Part shown: positions 38,024 to 48,118 of the stretch, in pieces
Position numbering within the stretch: position 1 is the stretch's first letter
How the letters are laid out: every line of letters starts with the position of its first letter
Assembly (NCBI RefSeq): GCF_003600685.1
Contig: NZ_CP032084.1
Span: 3,100,001-3,164,000 of the forward strand
DNA: 64,000 bases
Source: Achromobacter sp. B7
GTDB lineage: Bacteria > Pseudomonadota > Gammaproteobacteria > Burkholderiales > Burkholderiaceae_B
Direction of reading: 5' to 3'
The notes under the pieces: generated by a model
The model's database searches: none
What the model saw: the letters and a program-made list of their open reading frames with translations, nothing else
What the model was told of the DNA's origin: nothing
Position numbers and translations under genes: made by a program

Positions 38024-38482
38024 AACGCCCGCCAGGGGAAACCGTGCCGGCGTTGTCACTGCCCGGCACGGAAATTACGGGAATCCCCTTACTTGCTAGC
38101 TTGTATGACAGCTGCCATCATACGTCTCATGACTTGACGGATTGAGCGCATGCCGGTTTTGCCGGCCCAAGCCCCGATCAAGCGCCGTCCAAGCATGACT
38201 TTCGTTATGACCCTCGTTGTACAAGTACCGCCGATGAGTCCGATCCTATCTCTACGCACGACGTTCCAGCGCTACACGACGCGTATCCATCGGCATACCC
38301 CCTGACCTGAGCGCCTGAGCCGGTCAACCGCGCCCCTTCCGGGCCCGCTTCCCTTTCCTTCGCGCCTTCGCGTGCCCTACCCGCCCGGCCCCGGCCGGCG
38401 ATCGGCTGCGCCTGCGCGACGGACCCCGCTTTCCCTTTCGCTTATTCCAAGCGTTTTCGACCCCTCCCCAGGAGCATTCTTC
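38024..38482. other. Intergenic region before the aap operon
   Basis: This is a gap of about 460 bp with no convincing gene. It contains GTATGA (38103-38108) / TCATAC (38118-38123), an inverted repeat with a 9-bp spacer like that at kdgD-2, and TTGTACAA at 38217-38224. These may be further sites for the adjacent GntR protein or operators of the aap operon. The part from 38330 to the start is GC-rich leader with AGGAG at the end. Confidence 0.5.
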
Positions 38483-39499
38483 ATGCGTAAGTTTCTGACC
38501 ACCGCCGTTGCGGCGACTTTGCTGTGCGCCGCCTCTGGCGCGCAAGCCGGCGTGACGTTCGATGCCGTCAAGAAAAAGGGTTTCTTGCAGTGCGGCTTTG
38601 CCGGCATTCCCGGCTTCTCGGTGTTGGACAGCAAGGGCGAATGGACGGGGCTGGACGTGGACATGTGCCGCGCCGTCGCGGCCGCCATGTTCGGCGACGC
38701 TTCCAAGGTCAAGGGCAATGTGTTGACCGCGCAAGCCAAGTTCACCGCCTTGCAGTCCGGCGAAATCGACATGCTGTCGCGCAACACCACGCAGACGCTG
38801 ACCCGCGACACCACGCTGGGCCTGATCGGCGTGGGCGTGAACTTCTATGACGCGCAGGGCCTGATCGTCAAGAAGTCGATGAACGTGAAAACCGTGAAGG
38901 AACTGGACGGCGCGACGATCTGCGTGCAGCCCGGCACCACCACCGAGCTGAACCTGGCCGACTACTTCCGTAGCCGCGGCCTGACGTTCAAGCCCGTGCT
39001 GGTCGAAAACTACGACGAGAACTTCCGCCTGCTGGAATCGGGCCGTTGCGATGCCTATACCAACGACAAGTCCAACACCGCCGCCAACATGCGCACGCGC
39101 CTGGCCAAGCCGGAAGACTGGGAAATCCTGCCCGAAAATCTGTCCAAGGAACCCTTGGGCCCGATGGTTCGTCAGGGCGACGAGCAGTGGTTCAACGTGG
39201 TGCGCTGGTCGCTGAACGCGATGCTGGAAGCCGAGGAATACGGCATCACGTCCAAGAACGTGGACGACATGCTCAAGAGCACCAACCCGAACGTGCAGCG
39301 CATCCTGGGCGTGACGCCGGGCATGGGCAAGAACCTGGGGCTGGACGACAAGTGGGCCTACAACATCATCAAGCAGGTGGGCAACTACGGCGAAAGCTAT
39401 GACCGCGCCATGGGCAAGGACAGCCCGCTGAAGCTGGAACGCGGCCTGAACAAGCAGTGGACGCAAGGCGGCCTGATGTACGGCTGGCCGGTGCGTTAA
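38483..39499 (+). CDS. aapJ: General L-amino acid ABC transporter substrate-binding protein
   Basis: This 338-residue periplasmic protein has a signal peptide MRKFLTTAVAATLLCAASGAQA. It belongs to the AapJ/BztA family, shown by LQCGFAGIPGFSVLDSKGEWTGLDVDMCRAVAAA, SGEIDMLSRNTTQTLTRDT and CDAYTNDKSNTAANM. It captures a broad range of L-amino acids for the AapQMP complex encoded downstream. AGGAG lies seven bases before the ATG. The aminotransferase gene sits between it and the permease genes, which is not the usual AapJQMP order. Confidence 0.93.
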   Translation: MRKFLTTAVAATLLCAASGAQAGVTFDAVKKKGFLQCGFAGIPGFSVLDSKGEWTGLDVDMCRAVAAAMFGDASKVKGNVLTAQAKFTALQSGEIDMLSRNTTQTLTRDTTLGLIGVGVNFYDAQGLIVKKSMNVKTVKELDGATICVQPGTTTELNLADYFRSRGLTFKPVLVENYDENFRLLESGRCDAYTNDKSNTAANMRTRLAKPEDWEILPENLSKEPLGPMVRQGDEQWFNVVRWSLNAMLEAEEYGITSKNVDDMLKSTNPNVQRILGVTPGMGKNLGLDDKWAYNIIKQVGNYGESYDRAMGKDSPLKLERGLNKQWTQGGLMYGWPVR

Positions 39500-39663
39500 G
39501 CCCCACCTGCTCTGCCTTAGCGACGGCGCAACCGCACTCTGGCAATACCCGCCGTCGCGGCATCCCGCCCTTGCGCGACTTCGCCCTGGTGCAAAGCCGC
39601 TTTTCTCTTTACCCGCAAGCCCGGCCATCGCACGGCCTGGTTTGCCCTTTTTACGTTGTAATC

Positions 39664-40872
39664 ATGAACAGCATCGTCAATGCCCGCCTGAAACAGATCA
39701 AACCCTCGCCCAGCATGGCCGCCAAGATCGTCGTCGACGAACTGCGCCGCCAGGGCCGCGAGATCGCCGACTTCACGTTGGGCGAGCCCGACATGCCGAC
39801 GCCCGCCCACATCGCGCGCGCCGGCCAGGACGCCATCGCCAGCGGCGACATCCGCTACACCAGCCCGAACGGCACCGTGGGCCTGCGCCGCGCCATCGCC
39901 AACAGCCTGCAACTAGGCCTGGGCGTGTCCTACGGCATGGACCAGATCACCGTGGGCGCGGGCGCCAAGCAGATCATCGGCGCCGCGTTGACGGCCAGCC
40001 TGGAACCGGGCGACGAAGTGATCGTGTGCGCGCCGTACTGGGTGTCTTACCCCGACATGGTGCTGCTGAACGAAGGCAAGCCCGTGGTTGTGACCGGCCC
40101 GGAATCGCAAGGGTTCAAGCTGGACGCCGCCACGCTGGAAGCCGCCATCACGCCGCGCACGCGCTGGTTGATCCTGAATTCGCCCAGCAACCCCAGCGGC
40201 GCCGTCTACAGCGCCGCCGAGCTGCGCGCGCTGACCGACGTGCTGGTGCGCCATCCGCACGTCTGGATTCTTAGCGACGAAATCTACGCACCCTTCTGCT
40301 ATAGCGGCCAGGCGCACGCCTCGCCCGTGCAGGTCGAGCCGCAACTGATCGGCCGCACGCTGATCGTCAACGGCATGTCCAAGTCCTACGCCATGACGGG
40401 CTGGCGCGTGGGCTACGGCGCGGGCCCGGCCGAGCTGATCAAGGCCATGAGCACGGTCATGTCGCAAAGCACCTCGTGCCCCAGCGCGATCTCGCAAGTG
40501 GCCGCGCAGGCCGCCCTGGAAGGCGACCAGTCCAGCGTGACGCAGATGGTCGACATCTTCAAGGCGCGCCGCGACCTGATCGTGCGCCGCCTGAACGCCA
40601 TTCCCGGCATCTCGTGCGCCATGCCCGACGGCGCCTTCTACGTGTACGCCAACGTGCAAGGCCTGATCGGCCGCACCGGCCCGGCCGGCGAACTGAAGAC
40701 GGACCTGGACGTCAGCCTGTTCTTCCTGCGCGAAGCCGGCGTTGCCGTCATCGACGGCGGCTCGTACGGCTTGTCGCCCTACGTGCGGTTCTCGTTCGCG
40801 ACGTCCACCGAAGTCATCGAACAAGGCATGGACCGCCTGGAAGCGGCCGTCAAAGTCTTGATGGCGGACTAA
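39664..40872 (+). CDS. PLP-dependent aminotransferase, aspartate aminotransferase type
   Basis: This 402-residue class I/II aminotransferase has GEPDMPTPAHI, RYTSPNGTVGLRRAI, the NSPSNPSG block (Asn of the PLP site), DEIYAPFCY (Asp and Tyr) and the Schiff-base Lys in VNGMSKSYAMTGWRVGY. The C-terminal Arg of YVRFSFATS should bind the alpha-carboxylate. It is inserted between aapJ and aapQ, with the aapQ start three bases after its stop, so it is co-transcribed with the amino-acid importer and probably deaminates imported amino acids. The exact amino donor is unknown. The start was chosen at the ATG after TTGTAATC; a clear ribosome site is lacking. Confidence 0.92.
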   Translation: MNSIVNARLKQIKPSPSMAAKIVVDELRRQGREIADFTLGEPDMPTPAHIARAGQDAIASGDIRYTSPNGTVGLRRAIANSLQLGLGVSYGMDQITVGAGAKQIIGAALTASLEPGDEVIVCAPYWVSYPDMVLLNEGKPVVVTGPESQGFKLDAATLEAAITPRTRWLILNSPSNPSGAVYSAAELRALTDVLVRHPHVWILSDEIYAPFCYSGQAHASPVQVEPQLIGRTLIVNGMSKSYAMTGWRVGYGAGPAELIKAMSTVMSQSTSCPSAISQVAAQAALEGDQSSVTQMVDIFKARRDLIVRRLNAIPGISCAMPDGAFYVYANVQGLIGRTGPAGELKTDLDVSLFFLREAGVAVIDGGSYGLSPYVRFSFATSTEVIEQGMDRLEAAVKVLMAD

Positions 40873-40875
40873 GTC

Positions 40876-42066
40876 GTGGCCAAGCACACCGCGCTATCCC
40901 CGGCGCCGCGGCCCGCGCACCGGGTTTCCTGGAACGACCCGGCCACGCGCGCGCTGGTCTACCAGGTGCTGGCCCTGACGCTGGTCGGGGCCGGTGTCTG
41001 GTTCCTGGTGCACAACACGCTGCACAACCTGTCGATGCGCAACATCGCCACGGGGTTCGGCTTCCTGGACCGCGAGGCAGGCTTTGCGATTGGCGAATCC
41101 GTCATCACCTACGGCCCGGCCGACACCTATGGCCGCGCGATCTTCGTGGGCGTGTTGAACACGCTGCGCGTGGGCCTGCTGGCGCTGGTCGCCGCGACGA
41201 TACTGGGCGTTTTCATCGGCGTCGGCCGCCTGTCGAAGAACTGGCTCGTCAAGAAAATCACCTCGGTGTACGTCGAGGTGATGCGCAACGTGCCGCTCTT
41301 GCTGCAACTGTTCTTCTGGTATGCGCTGATCACCGAAAACATGCCCGGCCCGCGCCAGGCGCACAACCCCTTGCCGGGCGTGTTCATTTCCAACCGGGGC
41401 CTGAAAGTGCCCGGGCTGGAAGGCGCGTCGCTGGACTGGGTGCTGGGCGGCCTGGCGCTGGCCATCGTGGCGATTCTGTTCCTGGGCCACTGGGGCACCA
41501 AGCGCCAGGAAGCCACGGGGCGCGCGTTTCCGTTGGGCCGCGCCGCCATCGGCTTGCTGATCGGCTTGCCCATCGTGGGCTGGCTGGCGGGCGGTGCATC
41601 GCTGACGTTGGACATGCCGGCGTTAAAGGGCTTCAACTTCGTCGGCGGGCTGACGCTGTCGCCGGAGTTCGTCGCCCTGTTCCTGGGTCTTACCGTCTAC
41701 ACCTCGGCGTTCATCGCCGAAGTGGTGCGCTCGGGCATCCAGGCAGTCAACAACGGCCAGTGGGAAGCGGCCGGTTCGTTGGGCCTGCCACGCGCGAAAG
41801 TGCTGCGGCTGGTGGTGCTGCCGCAGGCCTTGCGCGTGATCATCCCGCCGATGACCAGCCAATACCTGAACCTGCTCAAGAACAGTTCGCTGGCGGTTGC
41901 CATCGGCTATCCGGACATCGTGTCGGTCGTGAACACCACGCTGAACCAGACCGGCCAGGCCATCGAAGGCATCCTTATCATCATGGGCGCCTACCTGACG
42001 GTCAGCCTGTCGATCTCGATATTCATGAATTGGTACAACAAGCGCATCGCGCTGGTGGAGCGTTGA
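40876..42066 (+). CDS. aapQ: General L-amino acid ABC transporter permease
   Basis: This 396-residue inner-membrane permease of the HisMQ class starts with GTG three bases after the aminotransferase stop. The N-terminal extension and long internal insert (LPGVFISNRGLKVPGLEG) are typical of AapQ. The transport-domain EAA-type loop is EAAGSLGLPRAKVLRLVVLPQALRVIIPP. About eight membrane segments are visible. It forms a heterodimer with AapM and is followed after one base by aapM. Confidence 0.93.
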   Translation: MAKHTALSPAPRPAHRVSWNDPATRALVYQVLALTLVGAGVWFLVHNTLHNLSMRNIATGFGFLDREAGFAIGESVITYGPADTYGRAIFVGVLNTLRVGLLALVAATILGVFIGVGRLSKNWLVKKITSVYVEVMRNVPLLLQLFFWYALITENMPGPRQAHNPLPGVFISNRGLKVPGLEGASLDWVLGGLALAIVAILFLGHWGTKRQEATGRAFPLGRAAIGLLIGLPIVGWLAGGASLTLDMPALKGFNFVGGLTLSPEFVALFLGLTVYTSAFIAEVVRSGIQAVNNGQWEAAGSLGLPRAKVLRLVVLPQALRVIIPPMTSQYLNLLKNSSLAVAIGYPDIVSVVNTTLNQTGQAIEGILIIMGAYLTVSLSISIFMNWYNKRIALVER

Positions 42067-42067
42067 T

Positions 42068-43171
42068 ATGAGCAGCACTACGCATTCCTTCACCGACGCC
42101 CTGCCCCCGCCCAGCACCCAGGTGGGCGCGTGGGCCTGGGTACGGTCGCGCCTGTTTTCGTCGCCGCTGAATATCCTGATCACGGTACTGCTGGCCTGGT
42201 TTTTGTTGATGTCGTTGCCGGCGCTGGTGGAATGGGCTTTCCTGAAGGCCAATTTCACCGCCACCAATGCCATGGAATGCCGCGCGTCCGTCGGCGGCGC
42301 CTGCTGGGCGTTCATCGTTGAAAAGCACCGGCTGATTCTGTTCGGCACCTATCCGTTCGACGAGCAATGGCGGCCGCTGATCGCGACGCTGATCCTGGTT
42401 GGCGTGATCGCGTGCAGCGGCATGCGCCGCTTCTGGAATGGCAAGCTGGCGCTGATCTGGACGGCCGGCCTGACGGCCGTGGCGCTGTTGATGTGGGGCG
42501 GCGTGTTCGGCCTGACCTATGTCGAGAACTCGCGCTGGGGCGGCCTGCCGTTGACGCTGATCCTGGCCACGTTCGGCATTGCGTTTGCCTTTCCTATCGG
42601 CGTGATGCTGGCCCTGGGCCGGCGTTCGAAAATGCCCGCCATCAAGGCGCTGTGCGTCGTGTACATCGAACTGATACGCGGCGTGCCGCTGATCAGCCTG
42701 CTGTTCATGTCGTCGGTGATGCTGCCCTTGTTCCTGCCGGAAGGCTTCACCATCGACAAGCTGCTGCGCGCGCAGATCGCCATCATCATGTTCGCCGCCG
42801 CCTACATCGCGGAAACGGTGCGCGGCGGCTTGCAGGCCATTCCGAAGGGGCAGTATGAAGGCGCCGATTCGCTGGGCCTGAACTACTGGCAGCAGATGCG
42901 CAAGATCATCCTGCCGCAAGCGCTGAAGATCGTGATTCCGCCGCTCGTCGGCATTTTCATCAGCCTGTTCAAGGACACGTCGCTGGTTGTCATCATCGGC
43001 ATTTTCGATTTGACGCTGGCGGCCAAGGCGGCCCTGTCCGACGCGGCGTGGCGAGGTTTCGGGGTAGAGGCTTATCTCTTTATCTCGCTGATCTACTTCG
43101 CCTTTTGCTATTCCATGTCCAAATACAGTCAAGCGCTGGAAAAGCGCCTGGCCACCGGGCACGCGCGCTGA
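42068..43171 (+). CDS. aapM: General L-amino acid ABC transporter permease
   Basis: This 367-residue inner-membrane protein is the partner of AapQ. An N-terminal segment (PLNILITVLLAWFLLMSLPALVEW) is followed by the CWAFIVEKHRLILFGTYPFDEQWRP loop characteristic of AapM. The permease core carries the EAA loop EGADSLGLNYWQQMRKIILPQALKIVIPP. It begins one base after the aapQ stop, so translation is coupled. Length and order fit the Aap system. Confidence 0.93.
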   Translation: MSSTTHSFTDALPPPSTQVGAWAWVRSRLFSSPLNILITVLLAWFLLMSLPALVEWAFLKANFTATNAMECRASVGGACWAFIVEKHRLILFGTYPFDEQWRPLIATLILVGVIACSGMRRFWNGKLALIWTAGLTAVALLMWGGVFGLTYVENSRWGGLPLTLILATFGIAFAFPIGVMLALGRRSKMPAIKALCVVYIELIRGVPLISLLFMSSVMLPLFLPEGFTIDKLLRAQIAIIMFAAAYIAETVRGGLQAIPKGQYEGADSLGLNYWQQMRKIILPQALKIVIPPLVGIFISLFKDTSLVVIIGIFDLTLAAKAALSDAAWRGFGVEAYLFISLIYFAFCYSMSKYSQALEKRLATGHAR

Positions 43172-43212
43172 TTGCGCCGCGTAGCCCCCGGTAAACCTTA
43201 CGGAGACCAAGC

Positions 43213-43953
43213 ATGTCGGATTCCATTATTCGATTGCAGGGCGTGAACAAGTGGTACGGCCAATTCCACGTGCTGCGCAACATCAACCTGGACGTCGCGC
43301 CCGGTGAACGCATCGTGGTGTGCGGCCCGTCGGGCTCGGGCAAGTCCACCATGATCCGCTGCATCAACCGGCTGGAAGAACACCAGCAAGGGCAGATCAT
43401 TGTTGACGGCACCGAGCTGACCAACGACCTCAAGCACATCGAGACCATCCGCCGCGAAGTGGGCATGGTGTTCCAGCACTTCAACCTGTTTCCGCACCTG
43501 ACGGTGCTGGAGAACCTGACGCTGGGACCCATGTGGGTGCTCAAACAGCCGCGCGCACAGGCCGAGGCCACGGCGATGAAGTACCTGGAACGCGTGCGCA
43601 TTCCCGATCAGGCCAAGAAGTTTCCAGGCCAGTTGTCGGGCGGCCAGCAGCAGCGCGTGGCGATTGCCCGATCCTTGTGCATGAACCCGAAGGTCATGCT
43701 GTTCGACGAGCCCACCTCGGCGCTGGACCCCGAAATGGTCAAGGAAGTGCTGGACGTGATGGTGACGCTGGCCCAGGAAAGCGGCATGACGATGATCTGC
43801 GTGACGCACGAAATGGGCTTTGCGCGCAAGGTCGCCAACCGCGTGATCTTCATGGACCGCGGGGAAATCATCGAGCAGAACAACCCGGATGCGTTCTTCG
43901 ATAACCCGCGGAACGAGCGGACACAGCTGTTCCTGAGCCAGATATTGCACTGA
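43213..43953 (+). CDS. aapP: General L-amino acid ABC transporter ATP-binding protein
   Basis: This 246-residue ABC ATPase has Walker [10 protein letters not shown], a Q-loop in [19 protein letters not shown], signature [15 protein letters not shown], Walker [15 protein letters not shown] and the switch His in VTHEMGFA. It energises the AapQM permease pair. It starts 41 bp after aapM with CGGAG upstream and is followed by an intrinsic terminator at 44000-44028 that closes the operon. Confidence 0.95.
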   Translation: MSDSIIRLQGVNKWYGQFHVLRNINLDVAPGERIVVCGPSGSGKSTMIRCINRLEEHQQGQIIVDGTELTNDLKHIETIRREVGMVFQHFNLFPHLTVLENLTLGPMWVLKQPRAQAEATAMKYLERVRIPDQAKKFPGQLSGGQQQRVAIARSLCMNPKVMLFDEPTSALDPEMVKEVLDVMVTLAQESGMTMICVTHEMGFARKVANRVIFMDRGEIIEQNNPDAFFDNPRNERTQLFLSQILH

Positions 43954-43999
43954 GGCGCCTCTCATCAGCGTGACTGGCGTCGGTGCGCGTCTGACATGA

Positions 44000-44028
44000 A
44001 ATGCCGTCCTTGAAGGGCGGCATTTTTT
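44000..44028 (+). terminator. Intrinsic terminator of the aap operon
   Basis: AATGCCGTCC (44000-44009) pairs with GGGCGGCATT (44015-44024), with one G-U pair, followed by a run of T. Confidence 0.9.
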
Positions 44029-44239
44029 TGGGCGGGTACGTGGCCTCGCCGCGAACGGTGCAAGTAGGTTGCAAGGGCGAATCGAGCGAATCGGGCGATG
44101 GGGAGGCTGGAAAAATCCCGAAGGGGCCGCGTAGCACTGATTGGCCACGATTTCGTAACCCTCCTATAGATACACGCCTGCATGCAAGGGAACATGGTGG
44201 GTTTTACGCCTTCCTGTAGCGGGTGTTTCCGCTTCGACC

Positions 44240-46957
44240 ATGACGACCGAACCCAGTCTGGAATCCCTGGTACCGGAAATTCTCCGCATCGCTGATCAAA
44301 CGCGCTGCGACGCGGGCCCCAGCGCCGTGGTCGCGTGCAAGAGCGAAGTCGCCATCTTGCCCCTGCGCTATGCCGTTGTGACCGACGCCGGCCCGGGCCT
44401 GGATACCTTGGCGCCTGCGCTACCGCCCCACCTTGGCGCCAATTTTCCGCCGCTACAGGGCAAGCACGCGCGCTACGCCGTACGCACGATGCGCAGAGGC
44501 TATCTGTACCTGTTCACGAAGCGCTACATGAAGGACTGGTTCTGCGAAAGTGCCTATCGCACCTATGACACCGGTCTGTTCAAGCGTGTCTTTCCCTATG
44601 CGCCCCAGCACAACGCTCTTGAGCCGATTCATGAACCCACAGCCCGTGTGCACGATCTGCACGGCCCGGCCGAAAGCGGCCCCGGTGCCTGGACCGTGTG
44701 CCTGAAAGCCCCCGAAGACATTGAAGAACTTCGCGCGCTGTTCACGCCCGATCCCTTGACCAAGCGCATGCTGGACTTGATATCCAGCTTCAGCCCGCTA
44801 CGCAATCAACTACAGAACTTCGATATCCGAAAGCTGCTGATGTCGTGCTCGCGTACGCCGGACGTGCTGGACCCCAGCACCATCGACGACACGCTGGCGG
44901 ACGCCATCGCACAAGATCAGCCTGACACCGCGTCGGTCCTGGCAGGCCAGCTTTATTCCGATCCCGAGAACCGCTACGCGCGCCAAATCGTCGCCCTGGA
45001 TCTGAAGGAAAGCGCACGCCGTGCTCGCGGCTTTGGCATCGTGCTCCACGACGCCATCGGGATCACGCAGCAGCTCAATAGCTGGCGCAACGACGCCTAT
45101 GAAGCCGTGCAGCGGTACTTGGACAAGAAGGACGGCAAAGGCGTCGAGAACCAGCGCAAGGTCTTGGTGGCCCAGGCGTTTATCGACGTCAAGCAGCAGT
45201 TCGAAACCCGCTCGGCGGCGCTGGAAGCCCAACATTTCATCGATATCGAGCGCGCCAGGGTTTACGACCCCGGCATGGCGGTGGGCCGTAACTGGGTCTT
45301 GAACGACGACGAGCGTGAACGCTGGGACAACGAAGCAGACCAGTACATCACCCAGTTCGAAGACACGATGCGCGCCAAGATGCAGGCGAAGCTGGACAGC
45401 GGTGAGTACCGGCGCAGGTTCGACAGCAAATATCTGTCTCCGGCAACACCGGGGCAGGCGGTGCGCGTGGCAGACATGGACGTGGAGTTAACGACGTTCG
45501 ACGCCGTGTCGGCGGCCGCCGAAAACGTCGGCGTCAAGCGCGCCAAGGATCACGAACGATGGCTCACCAGCGAACAACTGCTGAGCGCGCTGGACGTCTA
45601 CGACGACCGGGATCTGACAAGCGGCTGGCGCTTTGCGGGCCAGACGGGCTTGTGCGTGCTGGGCGCGGACGGGTGCGCGAGCACGGCGGATCTGATCGAA
45701 CAATGGTGGACGGGAAACCCGACCGACCGCGCCAACCTGGCGATGCGCGGCTTTGCGCTGAACCAAACAGAGATTCAGGCGGAATTGCAACGCACGCTGG
45801 ACGCGGCGCGCCTTCACGCGCAAACCCAGGCGCGTGATCCTATTCTGTCTAACGACAGGATGATCCAGCAGGTTCAGGCCGGGTTCGTCGCCGTTCAACA
45901 TCTGGCTGATCTATTCGACAAGGCGAACGGGTTGTTCGAAGCCTTGTCAGCTGCAGGCGAAACGAACCTGGCGGGTGGCGCCCTGGCTTGGTACTCCAGC
46001 CTGGGCCGCCAATCCCTGCGCTACGCCTCGACCGGCAAGGAATGGGCCTTCCATGGCATCACCCGAAGCTGGCTGGCGGCCAGCGTCAGCAAGCGGGCCA
46101 CGAACTTGCGTATCGACGAACTGACCAAACTAGGGCGTAGCACGGATCCCAAGCAGTTGCGCGCACAGATTGGCCGGAACACCAGATTCGCATTTGCCAC
46201 CGAACTTGTGGACGCCCATCGCAGCGACTTTTACAAGCTGCGCGCCAGCAGTTGGTTGCTGTTCTTTGAAGCGGCGTTGATTGCAATGCGGGTGCGGGAT
46301 ATGCCCGACGATGAACGCGGCGCCGGGGAGTTGATCGCCCATGGGCTGCTGGCCGGCGCTGCGGGGACGGAAATACTGGCGGCCGGGACGGAGTTGGTAT
46401 TGCAGCATTACAGCGCCGCCGGCGTCACCGGTACGGGAGCGACGGTCTTTCTGGGGCAGCTGAAGCTGGTAGGTGGCGCGTTGGCGGCGGTGGGTGGGGT
46501 GGTGTTGATGGGGTGTGACTGGAAGGACGCAGACCAATCACGGCAAGAAGCAAAAAAAAGGTTGACGTCTGCGTACTACCTCAGATTTGCCGCGGCCTTT
46601 GCGATGGTGGGCAGCCAATCCAGCATTGCCTTCGCCGCCGCCGGTCCGATGCTGAAGATCCTGGCAGAGCGAGGAGGAAAATCATACGCGTTGACCTCGC
46701 TCCTTCTCGTGGCGGCAAGGGCTTCCTCATTCCTGGGAAGGCCCGCCATGCTCGCACTATTGCGTAGTCTGCTTCTGCGCAGCACGTTGATTGGGATTGC
46801 CGCCACCTTGGCTATAGCCGTTTTTGATGACGACGCGCTAGAAAAATGGTGCAAGCGCTCTACCTATCGCGGCGTCGAGTACCAAGGCAACAGCCCGCAC
46901 AACGCACTGGAGAATGAGTTAGCCGATTTGTACAGCGCCTTGCTGGAGATAATCTGA
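44240..46957 (+). CDS. VasX-like (BTH_I2691-type) T6SS effector with C-terminal membrane helices
   Basis: This is a 905-residue protein. The N-terminal region (CKSEVAILPLRYAVVTD, LGANFPPLQGKHARYAVRTMRRGYLYLF) is the VasX N-terminal-type module found in pore-forming T6SS effectors. The middle part (about 180-700) is long, helical and charged. The C-terminal quarter contains several hydrophobic stretches: HGLLAGAAGTEILAAGTEL, LKLVGGALAAVGGVVLMG, RFAAAFAMVGSQSSIAFAAA and STLIGIAATLAIAVF. This fits a colicin-like membrane-disrupting toxin delivered by type VI secretion. The next gene overlaps by one base and a PAAR gene follows. The assignment is by motif recognition; no T6SS core gene is in the window. 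Confidence 0.82.
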   Translation: MTTEPSLESLVPEILRIADQTRCDAGPSAVVACKSEVAILPLRYAVVTDAGPGLDTLAPALPPHLGANFPPLQGKHARYAVRTMRRGYLYLFTKRYMKDWFCESAYRTYDTGLFKRVFPYAPQHNALEPIHEPTARVHDLHGPAESGPGAWTVCLKAPEDIEELRALFTPDPLTKRMLDLISSFSPLRNQLQNFDIRKLLMSCSRTPDVLDPSTIDDTLADAIAQDQPDTASVLAGQLYSDPENRYARQIVALDLKESARRARGFGIVLHDAIGITQQLNSWRNDAYEAVQRYLDKKDGKGVENQRKVLVAQAFIDVKQQFETRSAALEAQHFIDIERARVYDPGMAVGRNWVLNDDERERWDNEADQYITQFEDTMRAKMQAKLDSGEYRRRFDSKYLSPATPGQAVRVADMDVELTTFDAVSAAAENVGVKRAKDHERWLTSEQLLSALDVYDDRDLTSGWRFAGQTGLCVLGADGCASTADLIEQWWTGNPTDRANLAMRGFALNQTEIQAELQRTLDAARLHAQTQARDPILSNDRMIQQVQAGFVAVQHLADLFDKANGLFEALSAAGETNLAGGALAWYSSLGRQSLRYASTGKEWAFHGITRSWLAASVSKRATNLRIDELTKLGRSTDPKQLRAQIGRNTRFAFATELVDAHRSDFYKLRASSWLLFFEAALIAMRVRDMPDDERGAGELIAHGLLAGAAGTEILAAGTELVLQHYSAAGVTGTGATVFLGQLKLVGGALAAVGGVVLMGCDWKDADQSRQEAKKRLTSAYYLRFAAAFAMVGSQSSIAFAAAGPMLKILAERGGKSYALTSLLLVAARASSFLGRPAMLALLRSLLLRSTLIGIAATLAIAVFDDDALEKWCKRSTYRGVEYQGNSPHNALENELADLYSALLEII

Positions 46958-48084
46958 TGTACCTGATGGAATGGATTTTGTGGCTTTCCGTCATCAAATC
47001 CGATGCCTGGCTGCAGGAACAGGCGGATGAGAATCCGAACGACCTTGCCAGCAGGCCTTTGGAACCGGTTTATGAGGATCTACTCGTCGCGGAATATGCA
47101 CGATTGCGTGCCGCGCGATCTGACCACGCCAAATCCAGAAGCCCGGTATATGCCTGCGACAATACCATCCTCGAGATGCGTTGCGGCGCTATGGAAGAAA
47201 AGCGAGGATTCATCACATTAATCTCCGCATTCTTCTCGCTGCCGACGATCGCGGGCATCGACCTCATGTGCTTGTCATTTTCGCTATCGACATGGGAAAC
47301 CTGGGATTACGACGACACGATTCTTCTGATCATTTTATTGATCGGTAGCCTCGGCGCACCCTACATCTACTTCAAATACCTCTTCCGCTTCACCCGCCTG
47401 GAATCCTTCACGTCCCGCCACCTGCTCATCCGATTCAACCGCATCACCCGCCAGGTCTACCTGCACCGCCCACCCAGTTGCGGCGGTATCGCCGTACTGC
47501 CCTGGGATGACATTCATCACGATGCAGTCCCCGGCGTGAACCTTGTCGTTGGCTGGTACCCGCCCTATTCCCCGCTGCCTTTTCCCAACATGGTTTTCGT
47601 CGGCAAGAAGAGCGTCAGCGAATTCGATATGAAAGCCGAATGGGAGTACATCCGCCGCTACATGGATGAAGGCGGTCTGGATGCGGTATCCCCGCCGCGC
47701 CTGAGTTCGCACCTGCCTTTGCCTTGGCCCGCCTTCGCGGCGCAGTTTGAGGCGTTGGGTCCGTACCTGCGTCACAGCGGCCCACTGACGTGGCTTGGAA
47801 TGCTATTGATATCTCCGGCCCTGCTGGTTATCGGCCTGGGGCATTGGGTGTCGCTCATGTTGTGCTGGCGTCCGCGTTGGCCAAAGATCATTCGGGAAGC
47901 CGGCTTGCCCGGCAAGCCGACCCCGCCGTTGACCACCATCGACGACTACCCGCCGGACGTTCGTGCGGCGCTGCTGGAAAATGCACATCGATGGGTCGTG
48001 CGGCCGGGTTCGCCGCCGCCACGGCCCAAGTTTTCATTGACCCGCCGCAAACGGCCCCGGGTTACTCCCCGCGACCCCGTTTGA
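46957..48084 (+). CDS. Membrane protein paired with the VasX-like effector (DUF6708-like), possible immunity protein
   Basis: This 375-residue protein starts at the ATG that overlaps the effector stop by one base; an ATG at 46966 is also possible. It has two membrane segments near residues 95-145 (ISAFFSLPTIAGIDLMCLSF and ILLIILLIGSLGAPYIYF). A cytoplasmic-type domain follows (RHLLIRFNRITRQVYLHRP, then the WDDIHHDAV stretch), and another hydrophobic hairpin lies near 275-300 (LGMLLISPALLVIGLGHWVS). I believe this matches DUF6708, often encoded beside VasX-type effectors. Immunity proteins for pore-formers are usually membrane proteins, so that role is plausible but unproven. Base composition is visibly lower in GC around 47190-47400. 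Confidence 0.7.
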   Translation: MYLMEWILWLSVIKSDAWLQEQADENPNDLASRPLEPVYEDLLVAEYARLRAARSDHAKSRSPVYACDNTILEMRCGAMEEKRGFITLISAFFSLPTIAGIDLMCLSFSLSTWETWDYDDTILLIILLIGSLGAPYIYFKYLFRFTRLESFTSRHLLIRFNRITRQVYLHRPPSCGGIAVLPWDDIHHDAVPGVNLVVGWYPPYSPLPFPNMVFVGKKSVSEFDMKAEWEYIRRYMDEGGLDAVSPPRLSSHLPLPWPAFAAQFEALGPYLRHSGPLTWLGMLLISPALLVIGLGHWVSLMLCWRPRWPKIIREAGLPGKPTPPLTTIDDYPPDVRAALLENAHRWVVRPGSPPPRPKFSLTRRKRPRVTPRDPV

Positions 48085-48118
48085 CTGCGCCCTTTATCGA
48101 TTTCCACCTGGAATATTC

